A stretch of 64,000 nt of DNA from Azophilus sp965215035 (GTDB lineage: Bacteria > Pseudomonadota > Gammaproteobacteria > Pseudomonadales > Azotimanducaceae). The notes under the pieces are model-generated. The model ran no database searches and was not told the DNA's origin. It saw only the letters and a list, made by a program, of their open reading frames with translations. Position 1 is the stretch's first letter; each line of letters opens with the position of its first letter. Shown piece by piece: positions 1-9,091 of the stretch. The stretch spans positions 496,001 through 560,000 of the forward strand of contig OZ244040.1 in the NCBI GenBank assembly GCA_965215035.1, in the 5' to 3' direction. Position numbers and translations under genes: made by a program.

Positions 1-208
1 CGACGTACTTGTCGAAGGTCTCGATGCGCAGTTCCCGGAGGGTGTTGCCGGTGACCGCCTGCACCGCAATGGGCACCCCCTGTGCGGTTTCCGAGCGCTT
101 GGTGGCGGTGACGATAACCTCCTCGATCTCGGCGGCGCTGGCCAGGCCGGCGGCAGTGGTTGCAATGGCCGCGGAAACTGCCAGGCTAAGCTGTTTTCTC
201 TCCCACAT
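1..208 (-). CDS. TonB-dependent receptor, N-terminus (runs off window)
   Basis: Only the first 69 codons lie in the window. The translation starts MWERKQLSLAVSAAIA, a signal peptide ending near an AlaSerAlaAla stretch. It is followed by EEVIVTATKR, the TonB-box and start of the plug domain seen in outer-membrane TonB-dependent receptors. A GGGGAGAG ribosome site sits just upstream of the ATG at 208. The gene is divergent from the dimethylglycine dehydrogenase-like gene at 449, so a shared regulatory region is likely. The ligand cannot be told from this fragment; uptake of a methylated amine or an iron or cobalamin complex is only a guess. Confidence 0.8.
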   Translation of the reverse strand, partial: MWERKQLSLAVSAAIATTAAGLASAAEIEEVIVTATKRSETAQGVPIAVQAVTGNTLRELRIETFDKYV

Positions 209-290
209 GACACTCTCCCCTTGAGACGATTACGGATTGGGACTTAGGGAGTATATTATTGAACGCTGAGCAAAAGCCATTGCCGTTTAA

Positions 291-314
291 TGGTATGCGA
301 CATTCGCCATACTA
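291..314. promoter_or_regulatory. Imperfect palindrome in divergent promoter region
   Basis: The 24-bp stretch reads TGGTATGCGA, CAT, TCGCCATACTA, which is two near-complementary 10-11 base arms around a 3-base centre. It lies between the divergent starts at 208 and 449 in a locally AT-richer tract. That is the position expected of an operator controlling both genes. The GlxA/AraC-type regulator encoded at 7976-8926 is a plausible ligand, but nothing in the sequence proves the pairing. Confidence 0.45.
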
Positions 315-448
315 TTCTCGACATTGAAAAGCGCCGCTGATTGTGGTACGGGCCAGCTTGGCGAACCATCACTCCCTGGGCCGCGCTGGCCGATTGCCCA
401 GTCGGCCTGTTGCGGCACCGGCCAGCCAGAAGGGTTGCGGAGGGCACC

Positions 449-2863
449 ATGCACAGTCAAGCCCGCATCGTCATCGTCGGGGGCGGCATTATGGGCGCCG
501 GGCTGCTCTACCACCTGGCCGAAGCGGGCTGCGACGATGTGCTCCTGATCGAGAAGGGCGAGCTTACCTCCGGTTCCACCTGGCACGCGGCGGGTCAATG
601 CCCCAATCTGGTCGGCAACTACAACCTGGCCAAAATCCACCAGTACAGCAACTCTCTCTACAAGCGCCTTGAAGCGATCACCGGGCAGTCCGTAGGCTGG
701 CACACATCGGGCAGCATCCGGTTTGCCCTGACCCAGCGCGATCTCGACTGGTTCGAGTATGTGCGCGGCATCGCGCAGAGCGTCGGCTTCCGCATGGAAA
801 TCATCGATGTTGACAAAATCAGGCAACTCAATCCGTTCATTGCCACGGACGGTGTATTGGCCGGTGCCTGGACGCCCGACGACGGCCATGCCGACCCGTC
901 GGGCTTGTGCAATGCCATGGCCAGGGGTGCCCGGAACCTAGGCGCGCGCATCGTGCGGCACGACCGGGTCACCGAAATCAATGCTTTGCCGAGCGGCGAA
1001 TGGGAGGTAGTCACCGAGCGGGGGCGGGTCATTGCCGAGATCCTGGTCAACGCGGCCGGCTGCTACGCTAGGCAGGTGGCGCGGATGGTCGGTGCCGATG
1101 CGCCGATCTGCAACATCGAGCACCATTACCTGGTGTCGGGGCCGGTTGCGGAATTCGCGGGCCGCGCCACGGAGCTTCCGGTAATCCGCGACCCCCACGC
1201 ATCCGCCTACCTGCGCCAGGAGCAGCAGTCCGGCCTGATCGGCATCTACGAGCAGGACAACCCGGCCGAGGCCTGGCCGCCGCAAGGATTGCCGGGTTGG
1301 GAATCCGACAGCGAGCTGTTCGCGGACAATCTCGAACGTCTGCTGCCCTGGCTTGAGCGGGCGTTGCAACGTATGCCGATACTCGAGCCCGCCGGCATCC
1401 GGCGTATCGTCAACGGTGCCATCCCGCATAGCGCCGACGGGCTGCCGCTGTTGGGCCCGGTCGGCGGCCTGCGCAACTTCTGGTTCTGTTGCGGGTCGTC
1501 GTTCGGCATCGCCCAGGGCGCGGGCTGCGGCAGGTATCTCGCCCAGTGGATGCTGCACGGTGACTCGGAAATCAACATGACCGGGTTCGACCCGCGCCGT
1601 TTCGGCGGTTTCGCCGGTGACAGCTACATGAAAGCCCGGGGCCGGCAGGACTACAGCATGACCTATCACACACCGCTACCGGGTGAGGAATTGCCCGCCG
1701 CACGGGGCCGGCGTGTCGGCCCGCTGTACGAAAAACTGCTCGGCCGGGGTTGCGTTTACACCGAAGCCTTCGGTTGGGAACGGCCAAAGTGGTTCTCAAC
1801 CGATGGCCGCGAGGAGGACTATGGCTTCCGGCACAACAACGTTTTTGCGCTGGTGCGCGACGAATGCTTAGCGGTTCGGGAACGGGCCGGCCTTCTGGAC
1901 CTCACCGGGTTCGCCAAGTTCGAGGTCACCGGCCCCGACGCGGGCACCTTCCTGAACCGCATCTCCGCGAACAGCATGCCGCGCAACGGCGGCATCGTGC
2001 TGGCGCACCTGCTGTCGGCGGGCGGCCGCATCGGCGGCGAGTTGACCATCACGCGCCTGGCCGACCAGCATTTCTACCTGCTCTCGGCGGCCGGCGCCGA
2101 AATTCGCGATCTCGACCACCTACTGCAGAGCAGGCGCGCCGACGAGCGCGTGCGGGTGGCCAACGTAACCGACGAACGCGGCGTGCTGGTGCTGGCCGGC
2201 CCCTGCGCCCGGGACATACTCGCCCGGCTCACCGCCGCGCCCCTGGACAGCGGCGCCTTCCCCTGGCTCCGCGGTCGGGAGATCACCGTCGCCGGTATGC
2301 CGGTGCGGGCGTTGCGGATCAACTATGTGGGGGAACTGGGTTGGGAGCTGCACCCGGCCATGGCGCACATGGAGGCGCTGTACGATGCGCTTCGGGAGGC
2401 GGGCGCCGGCTTCGGCATCGCCGATTTCGGCCTATATGCGGTGAACAGCCTGCGCATGGAGAAGGCCTACCGAAGCTGGGGGGCGGAACTGACCAACGAG
2501 GTTACGATGACCGACGCCGCCATGGAACGCTTCATCAAGTTCGACAAGGACGATTTTGTCGGCAAACGGGCCACCCTGGAGCAGGGCGACAGAACCTTGC
2601 AGCTCATCTACTTCGAGGTCGATGCCCTGGACTCGGACGTTCGCGGTGGCGAGCCGATTTTCGCCGGGCAACGCTGTGTCGGGGTGACCACGTCGGGGGC
2701 CTACGGCCACTGCGTTCGCAAGAGCCTCGGCTTCGGCTATGTGCCTCCCGGGCTCAGCGGGCCGGGCGGCGAACTGGCAATCGGGCTGCTAGGCGAACGA
2801 CGCCGCGCCAGAATTCTCCAACAGCCCGCCTACGACCCGGCAGGCAAACGGACAAGGGCGTAA
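449..2863 (+). CDS. FAD-dependent dimethylglycine/sarcosine dehydrogenase-like protein (paralogue 1)
   Basis: The 804-residue protein has the layout of the DMGDH/SARDH family. An N-terminal DAO-type FAD domain carries a GGGIMGAG dinucleotide motif at residues 11-18. The motif GSTWHAAG contains His46, which aligns with the histidine that binds FAD covalently in this family. A C-terminal GcvT-like folate-binding domain follows from about residue 430. Such enzymes oxidatively demethylate N-methylglycines and pass the one-carbon unit to tetrahydrofolate. I chose the ATG at 449 because GCGGAGGG lies just upstream; the frame is open further 5-prime but without a ribosome site. A paralogue follows at 2937. 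Which of the two takes dimethylglycine, sarcosine or another methylated amine is not visible. Confidence 0.85.
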   Translation: MHSQARIVIVGGGIMGAGLLYHLAEAGCDDVLLIEKGELTSGSTWHAAGQCPNLVGNYNLAKIHQYSNSLYKRLEAITGQSVGWHTSGSIRFALTQRDLDWFEYVRGIAQSVGFRMEIIDVDKIRQLNPFIATDGVLAGAWTPDDGHADPSGLCNAMARGARNLGARIVRHDRVTEINALPSGEWEVVTERGRVIAEILVNAAGCYARQVARMVGADAPICNIEHHYLVSGPVAEFAGRATELPVIRDPHASAYLRQEQQSGLIGIYEQDNPAEAWPPQGLPGWESDSELFADNLERLLPWLERALQRMPILEPAGIRRIVNGAIPHSADGLPLLGPVGGLRNFWFCCGSSFGIAQGAGCGRYLAQWMLHGDSEINMTGFDPRRFGGFAGDSYMKARGRQDYSMTYHTPLPGEELPAARGRRVGPLYEKLLGRGCVYTEAFGWERPKWFSTDGREEDYGFRHNNVFALVRDECLAVRERAGLLDLTGFAKFEVTGPDAGTFLNRISANSMPRNGGIVLAHLLSAGGRIGGELTITRLADQHFYLLSAAGAEIRDLDHLLQSRRADERVRVANVTDERGVLVLAGPCARDILARLTAAPLDSGAFPWLRGREITVAGMPVRALRINYVGELGWELHPAMAHMEALYDALREAGAGFGIADFGLYAVNSLRMEKAYRSWGAELTNEVTMTDAAMERFIKFDKDDFVGKRATLEQGDRTLQLIYFEVDALDSDVRGGEPIFAGQRCVGVTTSGAYGHCVRKSLGFGYVPPGLSGPGGELAIGLLGERRRARILQQPAYDPAGKRTRA

Positions 2864-2936
2864 CGGGATCATGGGCCCGAACCACAGAGTGCCGGGCGGG
2901 CGTGGCCGGCGCGCTGCGCTGCAACTCTAGAGATTC

Positions 2937-5396
2937 ATGGGACAGGGCAGCACGCCACCGGAGATACCGCCTCGCGCCGAGGTTGTCGTTATCGGCGGCG
3001 GCGTCATCGGCTGTTCCATCGCCTACCATCTTGCGCGAGCCGGGTACTCCGACCTGGTACTGCTGGAGCGGCGGCAGCTCACGTCCGGCACCACCTGGCA
3101 CGCCGCCGGCCTCATCGGCCAACTGCGCCCGTCCATCAACATGACGAACCTGGCCCGCTATACCCGGGAGCTGTACGGCCGGCTGGAGGCCGAAACCGGC
3201 CAGGCGACGGGCTACCGCCACTCCGGGTCCATCTCCATCGCCACCAACGGGGAGCGGTTGCAGGAACTCAAGAGGAGCGCCTCCATGGCGAAGGTGTTCG
3301 GGCTGCGGGTGGATGTGGTCTCGGCGCGGGCCATCAAGGACCGGGTACCGCTGCTCAACACCAGCGATGTGGTCGGCGGCATTCACATTCCCAGCGACGG
3401 CTATGCCAACGCCGTGGACGTTACCCAGGCACTGGCCAGGGGTGCCCGGGCGGCGGGCGCACGCATTCTGCAGAACGTGGCGGTTACGGCGATTCATACG
3501 GCTTTCGGCAGGGTCACGGGCGTCGCCACCGATCGGGGCGACATCGAGGCGGACCAGATCGTGCTCTGCACCGGCATGTGGACCCGCGACCTCGCCGCCT
3601 CCATCGGCGTCAACGTGCCCCTGCACGCCTGCGAGCACTACTACGCGCTGTTCGAATCCGTCGAGGGGCTCGATGCGAGCCTGCCCGTTATACGGGACTA
3701 CGATGCCCACACCTATTACAAATACGATGCGGGCAAGCTACTCGTGGGCGCGTTCGAACGGCACGCCCGGCCCTGGGGTGCCGACGGCATACCCGAAGAC
3801 TTCAGCTTCGACGAGATTGCCGGCAGTTTTGAACATTTCGAGCCCGTTCTGCGCGGGGCCATGGCGCGCGTACCGGCCCTGGAGCGGGCCGGTATGCAGA
3901 AGTTCTTCTGCGGCCCGGAGAGCTTCACTCCGGATGTTCGCTACCACATCGGCCCGGCACCCGAATATGGGAACTGCCTGGTCGCGGCCGGCTTGAACTC
4001 CATCGGCCTGCAGTCCGCCGGCGGTATCGGCAAGGTCGTCTGCGAGTGGTTGCACAACGGGCATCCGCCGGCCGACCTGTGGGAAGTGGATGTGCGGCGC
4101 AACATGCCCTTCCAGCGCAACCGCAAATACCTGCGCGAACGGGTCGCGGAGAGCCTGGGGCTGCTCTATGCCACCCACTATCCCTACCGCCAGTTCGAAA
4201 CCGCCCGCGGGGTGCGCCGGTCGCCGCTGCACGACCGATTGCGGGCGGCCGGCGCCTGCCACGGCGAGGTCGCCGGCTGGGAACGGCCGAATTGGTATGC
4301 GCCAGCGGGCGTAGCGGCCCGCTACGAATACAGCTACGGCCGCCAGAATTGGTTCGAATACTCGGCCGCCGAACATCGGGCGGTGCGCGGCAGCGTCGGG
4401 CTGTTCGATCAGTCGTCCTTCGCCAAGTACCGCCTAGAGGGCCGCGACGCCGCCCGGGTGCTTAACCGGATTTGCGCCAACGACATCGATGTGCGGCCCG
4501 GACGCATCGTCTATACCCAGTGGCTGAACGATCGCGGGGGCATCGAGGCCGACCTGACCGTGACCCGGCTGGCCGAGGACAGCTTTCTCATCGTTACCGC
4601 CGCGGCGACCGAGGTGCGCGACCTGCACTGGCTGAAGGCGCATATTCCGGCGGATGCCCACTGTGTGCTCACCAACCTGACCTCGGCGCTGGGCGTGGTG
4701 TCGCTGATGGGCCCGAAATCCCGGGCGCTGCTGCAGTCGCTGACGCCGACCGACCTGTCCAACGCGGCGTTCGGCTTTGCAACCAGCCGGGAAATAGAGG
4801 TGGGCTACGCCCTGGCGCGGGCCGCACGCATCACCTATGTGGGCGAACTCGGCTGGGAGCTGTACATACCCACGGAGTTCGTCGTCGGTGTCTACGAGGA
4901 AATCGTGGCGGCCGGCGAGCCATTCGGCCTGGTGCACGCCGGCTACCACGCGCTGGACTCCCTGCGCATCGAGAAGGCCTACCGACACTGGGGCCACGAC
5001 ATCACCGACGAGGATACGCCCCTAGAGGCGGGCCTGGAATTCGCCGTCAAGTTCGACAAGCCGGGCGGCTTCATCGGCCGCGAGGCCCTGCTTCGGCAGC
5101 GGGAACGGGGAACGCCCCGGCGGCTTGTGCAGTTCCGGCTGCGCGACCCCGAGCCGCTGCTCTACCACAGCGAGCCGATCTGGTACGGGAGCGAGCTCGC
5201 GGGCTACATCCGATCCGGCAACTACGGCCACAGCCTAGGCGGGGCCATCGGTCTCGGTTACGTCAGCACCGCGCTCGCGCCCGACCTAGCGGAGTCGACC
5301 GGCGAATTCGAAATCGAGGTGGCGGGTACCCGCGTGCCGGCGGATGCCTCGCTACAACCCATGTACGATCCCGGCGGCAAGCGCATTCGCCGCTGA
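2937..5396 (+). CDS. FAD-dependent dimethylglycine/sarcosine dehydrogenase-like protein (paralogue 2)
   Basis: This 819-residue protein has the same architecture as its neighbour. It has a GGGVIGCS nucleotide-binding motif at residues 20-27 and TWHAAG with His55 as the likely covalent-FAD residue. A GcvT fold ends in a typical LQPMYDPGGKRIRR tail. Extensive but clearly divergent similarity to the protein at 449 points to an old duplication with different substrates, such as dimethylglycine versus sarcosine; this is inference. The 73-base gap suggests co-transcription. The start has no strong ribosome site, so a slightly different start is possible. The stop codon is 4 bases from a MITE-like element (5400-5498). 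Confidence 0.84.
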   Translation: MGQGSTPPEIPPRAEVVVIGGGVIGCSIAYHLARAGYSDLVLLERRQLTSGTTWHAAGLIGQLRPSINMTNLARYTRELYGRLEAETGQATGYRHSGSISIATNGERLQELKRSASMAKVFGLRVDVVSARAIKDRVPLLNTSDVVGGIHIPSDGYANAVDVTQALARGARAAGARILQNVAVTAIHTAFGRVTGVATDRGDIEADQIVLCTGMWTRDLAASIGVNVPLHACEHYYALFESVEGLDASLPVIRDYDAHTYYKYDAGKLLVGAFERHARPWGADGIPEDFSFDEIAGSFEHFEPVLRGAMARVPALERAGMQKFFCGPESFTPDVRYHIGPAPEYGNCLVAAGLNSIGLQSAGGIGKVVCEWLHNGHPPADLWEVDVRRNMPFQRNRKYLRERVAESLGLLYATHYPYRQFETARGVRRSPLHDRLRAAGACHGEVAGWERPNWYAPAGVAARYEYSYGRQNWFEYSAAEHRAVRGSVGLFDQSSFAKYRLEGRDAARVLNRICANDIDVRPGRIVYTQWLNDRGGIEADLTVTRLAEDSFLIVTAAATEVRDLHWLKAHIPADAHCVLTNLTSALGVVSLMGPKSRALLQSLTPTDLSNAAFGFATSREIEVGYALARAARITYVGELGWELYIPTEFVVGVYEEIVAAGEPFGLVHAGYHALDSLRIEKAYRHWGHDITDEDTPLEAGLEFAVKFDKPGGFIGREALLRQRERGTPRRLVQFRLRDPEPLLYHSEPIWYGSELAGYIRSGNYGHSLGGAIGLGYVSTALAPDLAESTGEFEIEVAGTRVPADASLQPMYDPGGKRIRR

Positions 5397-5399
5397 CGC

Positions 5400-5498
5400 C
5401 TAGGGAAGCTCTGCACAATTCCCAATACATACCGTATCTGATTTGGGCCACACACACTTGCGCGGCGGTAGCTTTCGACTTGATCAGAGGCTCCCTAG
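5400..5498. repeat. MITE-like element, family 1, copy A
   Basis: A 99-bp element is bounded by inverted repeats. The left end is CTAGGGAAGCTCTG; the right end reads CTAGGGAGCCTCTG on the other strand, 12 of 14 identical. Both ends carry TA at the outer edge, as expected of TA-targeting transposons. The interior motif TACATACCGTATCTGA recurs at about 12262 and, with one change, at about 37840. It lies between two convergent genes, the stop of the second dehydrogenase and the end of the corrinoid-protein gene. It has no coding capacity. Confidence 0.75.
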
Positions 5499-5638
5499 CG
5501 GAACCGCAGAGGAACCCCCGGCGCACCGGCAACGGAATCTAGGCTCCCGCGCCCTAGGGTGTCCAAGCGGCACCAGGCCAACGTTACCCGTGCGGCGAAG
5601 TGCGCACCGCCACCGCCCATCTAGGGCATCGCTCGGAA

Positions 5639-6364
5639 TCAGGCCTCGGCGGCTGCCCGTTTGCGCGCGATCAGGGCGGTCGCGGTCTCCACGGCGACGG
5701 CAGCGTCCCGGCAGTAGGCGTCGGCACCGATCGCCTCGCCAAACTCCTCGTTCAGCGGCGCCCCGCCAACCAGCACGATCAGCTCGTCGCGAATGCCATT
5801 GTCCACCAGCGCGTCGATAACCACCTTCATATAGGGCATGGTCGTGGTCAACAGGGCGGACATGCCGAGAATGTCGGGCCGATGTTCCTCGATGGCCTCC
5901 AAGAAATTCTCCACCGGGTTGTTGATGCCGATATTGATCACCTCGAAGCCGGCACCCTCCATCATCATGCTGACAAGGTTCTTGCCGATATCATGGATGT
6001 CGCCCTTCACCGTGCCGATGACCATCTTGCCGATGGGCTTAGCGCCGGTTTCCGCGAGCAACGGCCGCAGCACGGACATGCCGCCCTTCATGGCGTTCGC
6101 GGCCAGCAGCACCTCGGGCACGAACAGGATGCCATCGCGGAAATCGATACCGACAATGGTCATGCCGTCAACCAGCGCGGTCTGCAGCACCTTGTCGGCC
6201 GACCAGCCCCGCGCCAGCAGAATCTCGGTACCCTCGATGATCTCGTCCCTAAGCCCGTCGTACAGGTCGTCGTGCATCTGCTCGATAAGCTCGTCGTCCG
6301 GCAGGGCGCCGAGGTCGATATCGTCCTCGTCGACTTTGAGGTTTTCAGAAACGGGTTGATCCAT
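5639..6364 (-). CDS. Corrinoid (B12-binding) methyltransferase component, MtbC/MttC type
   Basis: The 241-residue protein has the helical cap domain and Rossmann-like B12-binding domain of methylamine corrinoid proteins. The diagnostic DxHxxG motif is present as GDIHDIGKN at residues 121-129, with His124 as the expected lower cobalt ligand. An SxL-type segment (MSALLTTTM) and a C-terminal GG loop (VGGAPLNEEF) complete the B12 site. It follows the MttB-family gene by a few bases on the same strand, the usual pairing of substrate methyltransferase and corrinoid acceptor. A RamA-type reactivase and the second methyltransferase to folate are not in the window. The N-terminus is longer and more acidic than in typical homologues. 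Confidence 0.88.
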   Translation of the reverse strand: MDQPVSENLKVDEDDIDLGALPDDELIEQMHDDLYDGLRDEIIEGTEILLARGWSADKVLQTALVDGMTIVGIDFRDGILFVPEVLLAANAMKGGMSVLRPLLAETGAKPIGKMVIGTVKGDIHDIGKNLVSMMMEGAGFEVINIGINNPVENFLEAIEEHRPDILGMSALLTTTMPYMKVVIDALVDNGIRDELIVLVGGAPLNEEFGEAIGADAYCRDAAVAVETATALIARKRAAAEA

Positions 6365-6370
6365 AGTTGT

Positions 6371-7915
6371 TCATCCTCTGCCCATCGCTTCGCGGGAAAG
6401 AAAAATCGGAAATCCCGACCGTATGAGGTCGTCGGTCGAGTCGGGGATGTGCCTCGGGTAATAGCGGTCCAGAACGATGTGCTTTTTCTCGATGGCCTTG
6501 TGCAACAGAGCCGGCTTGCCCTGCTGCTCCCACACCGTCGGGCTCGTGCGGTCGCTGAATTCCGGGTAGAGGTACTCGCTCTGCATGACCGCAAGGGTGC
6601 GGCTGGAACCGAGATAGTGCCCCTCGCCCCCGGTGCAGACCTGCTTGATCTCATCGAAGCCCAGGGTCTCGGGGGTTACTTCAATGCCCCGGGTCACGCG
6701 CAGCGTGGCACCGAGCACATCGTTGTCGAGCAGCAGGCTCTCCGGGCAGGTTCCGAGCAGGCTCGCGTACATGCCCGCGGCTTCATAGATGATGTTCGCT
6801 CCGGACAAGGCGGCCGAGAGAACGGTCAAGGCGCGTTCCGCGCCGGCCTGGAAGTCGGGCAGCTTGGCGTCGGTCATGCCGCAGGCCGTGCCGAAGGGCA
6901 GGTCGTAGGCATTGCCCAACTGTGCGCAGGCCGCAGACAACAGCCCCTGTTCCGGCGAGCCGCCACTCATGGCACCGGTGCGCAGGTCGGAAACGAACGG
7001 CCAGGCACCCAGGATGGCCGGGGCACCGGGTCGAATTGCGTTAACGTAAACTAGGCCACCAAGGCACTCGGCCCAGGCCTGGGAGACGGCACCCGCAAGG
7101 CAGGCAGGCGTGGTAGCGCCAGCCTGCCCGGCGGACAGCAGCAGCACCGGCATACCGCCCTGCACCGCGACGCGCAGGCATTCCAGGGCGTCCACCGCGA
7201 ACTTCATCGGCGGCACCACGAAGCAATTGGATTGGCTGACGAACGGCCGGGCCCGCCACTGCGCCTCGCCGCCGGCGATGATGTGCAGCATGTCGAGGGT
7301 TTTCTCGACATGGCGGAAATGGGCCCAACTCGACCCGACATGCTTGGTCGTGCCCGATACAGCGCAGTAGGTGGTGTTGAGATCCATGGCGTAGTTGTCG
7401 GCAATGTCGCGCAGCACACAGGTGCGCTGGAACATGTGGATGTGATCGCAGAGGTCGGCGATGCGCGCCATGTCGTAGAGATCCTGGGCGGTGGATTCCC
7501 GGTACTCGTCGTTCTCGGGGTCGGCGACCATGACCGCCGCGCCGGCCGTGGCAAAGTGCACCCTGCTGCCGCTGATTTGCAGGTCGTGCCGGGGATCCTG
7601 GCCGTGCAGAACCAGGTTGCGCGCCGCCTGCTCGATGGTCTTCTCGACCAGGCCGTGCGGCATCCGCAAGCGGCCGTCGTCACCGAGCACCGCCCCGGCG
7701 CGGGTACAGACCTCGACGCAGTGTGGGGTCGCATCCGCAAAGCCGACTTCCTCAAGTATCCTCAGTACGTTTTCGGCGACGGCGGCGACACCGGCTCGGG
7801 TCAGGGGTTTGAACCGCCCGCCGGATTCTCCCGGGTGAACGGGCTGCAACGCATCGGCTAGGGGCGCGCCGCGTTGCGCCTTGCGTGCCTGCCTGCCACC
7901 GGACCGCCTTGCCAT
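6371..7915 (-). CDS. Trimethylamine methyltransferase (MttB) family protein, non-pyrrolysine type
   Basis: The 514-residue protein matches the MttB superfamily over its whole length. It starts with a short basic tail and runs uninterrupted to the stop, with no in-frame TAG. It therefore belongs to the non-pyrrolysine branch, which includes glycine-betaine:corrinoid methyltransferase MtgB. Known members transfer a methyl group from a quaternary amine to Co(I) of a partner corrinoid protein, here the product of 5639-6364. Neighbouring dehydrogenases and formate-tetrahydrofolate ligase support a role in stripping methyl groups from betaine-like substrates. The exact substrate (glycine betaine, proline betaine, carnitine or other) is not shown by the sequence. 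Confidence 0.87.
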   Translation of the reverse strand: MARRSGGRQARKAQRGAPLADALQPVHPGESGGRFKPLTRAGVAAVAENVLRILEEVGFADATPHCVEVCTRAGAVLGDDGRLRMPHGLVEKTIEQAARNLVLHGQDPRHDLQISGSRVHFATAGAAVMVADPENDEYRESTAQDLYDMARIADLCDHIHMFQRTCVLRDIADNYAMDLNTTYCAVSGTTKHVGSSWAHFRHVEKTLDMLHIIAGGEAQWRARPFVSQSNCFVVPPMKFAVDALECLRVAVQGGMPVLLLSAGQAGATTPACLAGAVSQAWAECLGGLVYVNAIRPGAPAILGAWPFVSDLRTGAMSGGSPEQGLLSAACAQLGNAYDLPFGTACGMTDAKLPDFQAGAERALTVLSAALSGANIIYEAAGMYASLLGTCPESLLLDNDVLGATLRVTRGIEVTPETLGFDEIKQVCTGGEGHYLGSSRTLAVMQSEYLYPEFSDRTSPTVWEQQGKPALLHKAIEKKHIVLDRYYPRHIPDSTDDLIRSGFPIFLSREAMGRG

Positions 7916-7975
7916 GCGGGCTTCCCTACGCCTGTCCGTTCTGCACGCTTCGCATGGGCAGCTCCGTGCCCATGC

Positions 7976-8926
7976 TCACCGGCCACGCTCCTGGGTGGGG
8001 CGAACCTTGAAGTGATCGTAGTAGCACTTGCTAAAGTGCTGTAGGGACTTGAAACCGGTCTCTATGGCGATTGTGCGCACGGTCATGCCCGAATGACGCA
8101 GGAGATTGCGCGCCGCATTGAGCCGAACCCTGAGGTAGTACTGGCTCGGGGAAGTATTGAAATGACGCTTGAAGGCCCGTTCAAGCTGGCGCGTGGACAC
8201 CTCAAGGTACTTGGCGATTTCTTCCACGAATAGGCGTTCCGAGACGTTGTGCCGCATAAGCTGCACCGCGTCGCTCAGGTAGTCGGGTGCGCCCGGGGAC
8301 TGGTGGTGCACCGACACCTCCTGGGTTTCGCCCATATCCCGAATGCGCTCCACGATAAACTGCTCGGAGACGGCCAGGGCCACTTCGCGGCCGTAGTCCC
8401 GGGCCACGATGTGCAGCATCATATCGAGCGGTGCTGTTCCGCCCGCGCAGGTGTAGCGCCTGCGGTCGATCTGAAAGATGTCGTCCTTGACGGCGACCCT
8501 TGGAAACTCCTCCCTTAGGCTGCTCAGATATTCCCAGTGCACGGTGCAGGAACAGTCGTCGAGCACACCGGATTTGGCGAGCAGCCAGGTGGCGGTACAG
8601 AGCCCGCCTAAGGGCAGGTTGGCGGCGGCCAGCCGGCGCAGGTCGGCACCGAGCGGCCCGTTCCAGTTCTTCCTGACATTGACGCCCGCGCAGACAAACA
8701 CGGCATCGAGGTTCGTCGCCTTGGCAAACGGCAGGTTGGGCTGGATTTCGAGCGCCGCGCTGGAGGCGACCGGTTGGTCGTCGATGCTCATCACCGACCA
8801 TCGATACAGTTCCCGTTGAGACGTCAAGTTCGCCATGCGCAAAACCTCGACCGCCGAAGAGAACGCGATTAGCGTAAAGTCGGGGGTCAACAGAAAACCG
8901 TATCGGTATGGGTGTCCCTCCGGCAT
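7976..8926 (-). CDS. GlxA family (DJ-1/PfpI plus AraC) transcriptional regulator
   Basis: The protein has an N-terminal class I amidotransferase-like (DJ-1/PfpI) domain over about residues 10-190 and a C-terminal AraC double helix-turn-helix. It shares this layout with GbdR and CdhR, which control glycine betaine and carnitine catabolism in pseudomonads. I place the start at the ATG at 8926 (MPEGHPYRYGF), giving 316 residues, because GGAG lies 9 bases upstream; two ATGs further up lack this. Location beside the methyltransferase pair and between the one-carbon genes suggests it regulates the 0.2-10.7 kb module. The effector is inferred to be a methylated amine. Confidence 0.85.
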   Translation of the reverse strand: MPEGHPYRYGFLLTPDFTLIAFSSAVEVLRMANLTSQRELYRWSVMSIDDQPVASSAALEIQPNLPFAKATNLDAVFVCAGVNVRKNWNGPLGADLRRLAAANLPLGGLCTATWLLAKSGVLDDCSCTVHWEYLSSLREEFPRVAVKDDIFQIDRRRYTCAGGTAPLDMMLHIVARDYGREVALAVSEQFIVERIRDMGETQEVSVHHQSPGAPDYLSDAVQLMRHNVSERLFVEEIAKYLEVSTRQLERAFKRHFNTSPSQYYLRVRLNAARNLLRHSGMTVRTIAIETGFKSLQHFSKCYYDHFKVRPTQERGR

Positions 8927-9091
8927 TTGACTCGCTCCGTAGCGCCGCATCAATAGCACAATGCGACAGCACATATACTACAGGCGACTTCCGAGTTGAA
9001 GGTTCGGTTTTGGCATTTGACTTAAACTGGGTGGCCAGTGTTCATTGTGCGCCGCCGCGCCACGGTGTAATCGGATATAGGGGTGGGAAGT

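Noticed and set aside
209..448. Glycine riboswitch before the GcvT-domain genes
   Set aside because: I could not find the paired aptamer pattern; the only clear structure is the short dyad at 291-314.
5600..7054. A 484-residue plus-strand open frame opposite the corrinoid and MttB genes
   Set aside because: It is antisense to two well-recognised proteins; codon pattern and composition are those of a shadow frame.
6371..7915. Pyrrolysine-containing trimethylamine methyltransferase
   Set aside because: The frame has no internal TAG, so it is the non-pyrrolysine branch.
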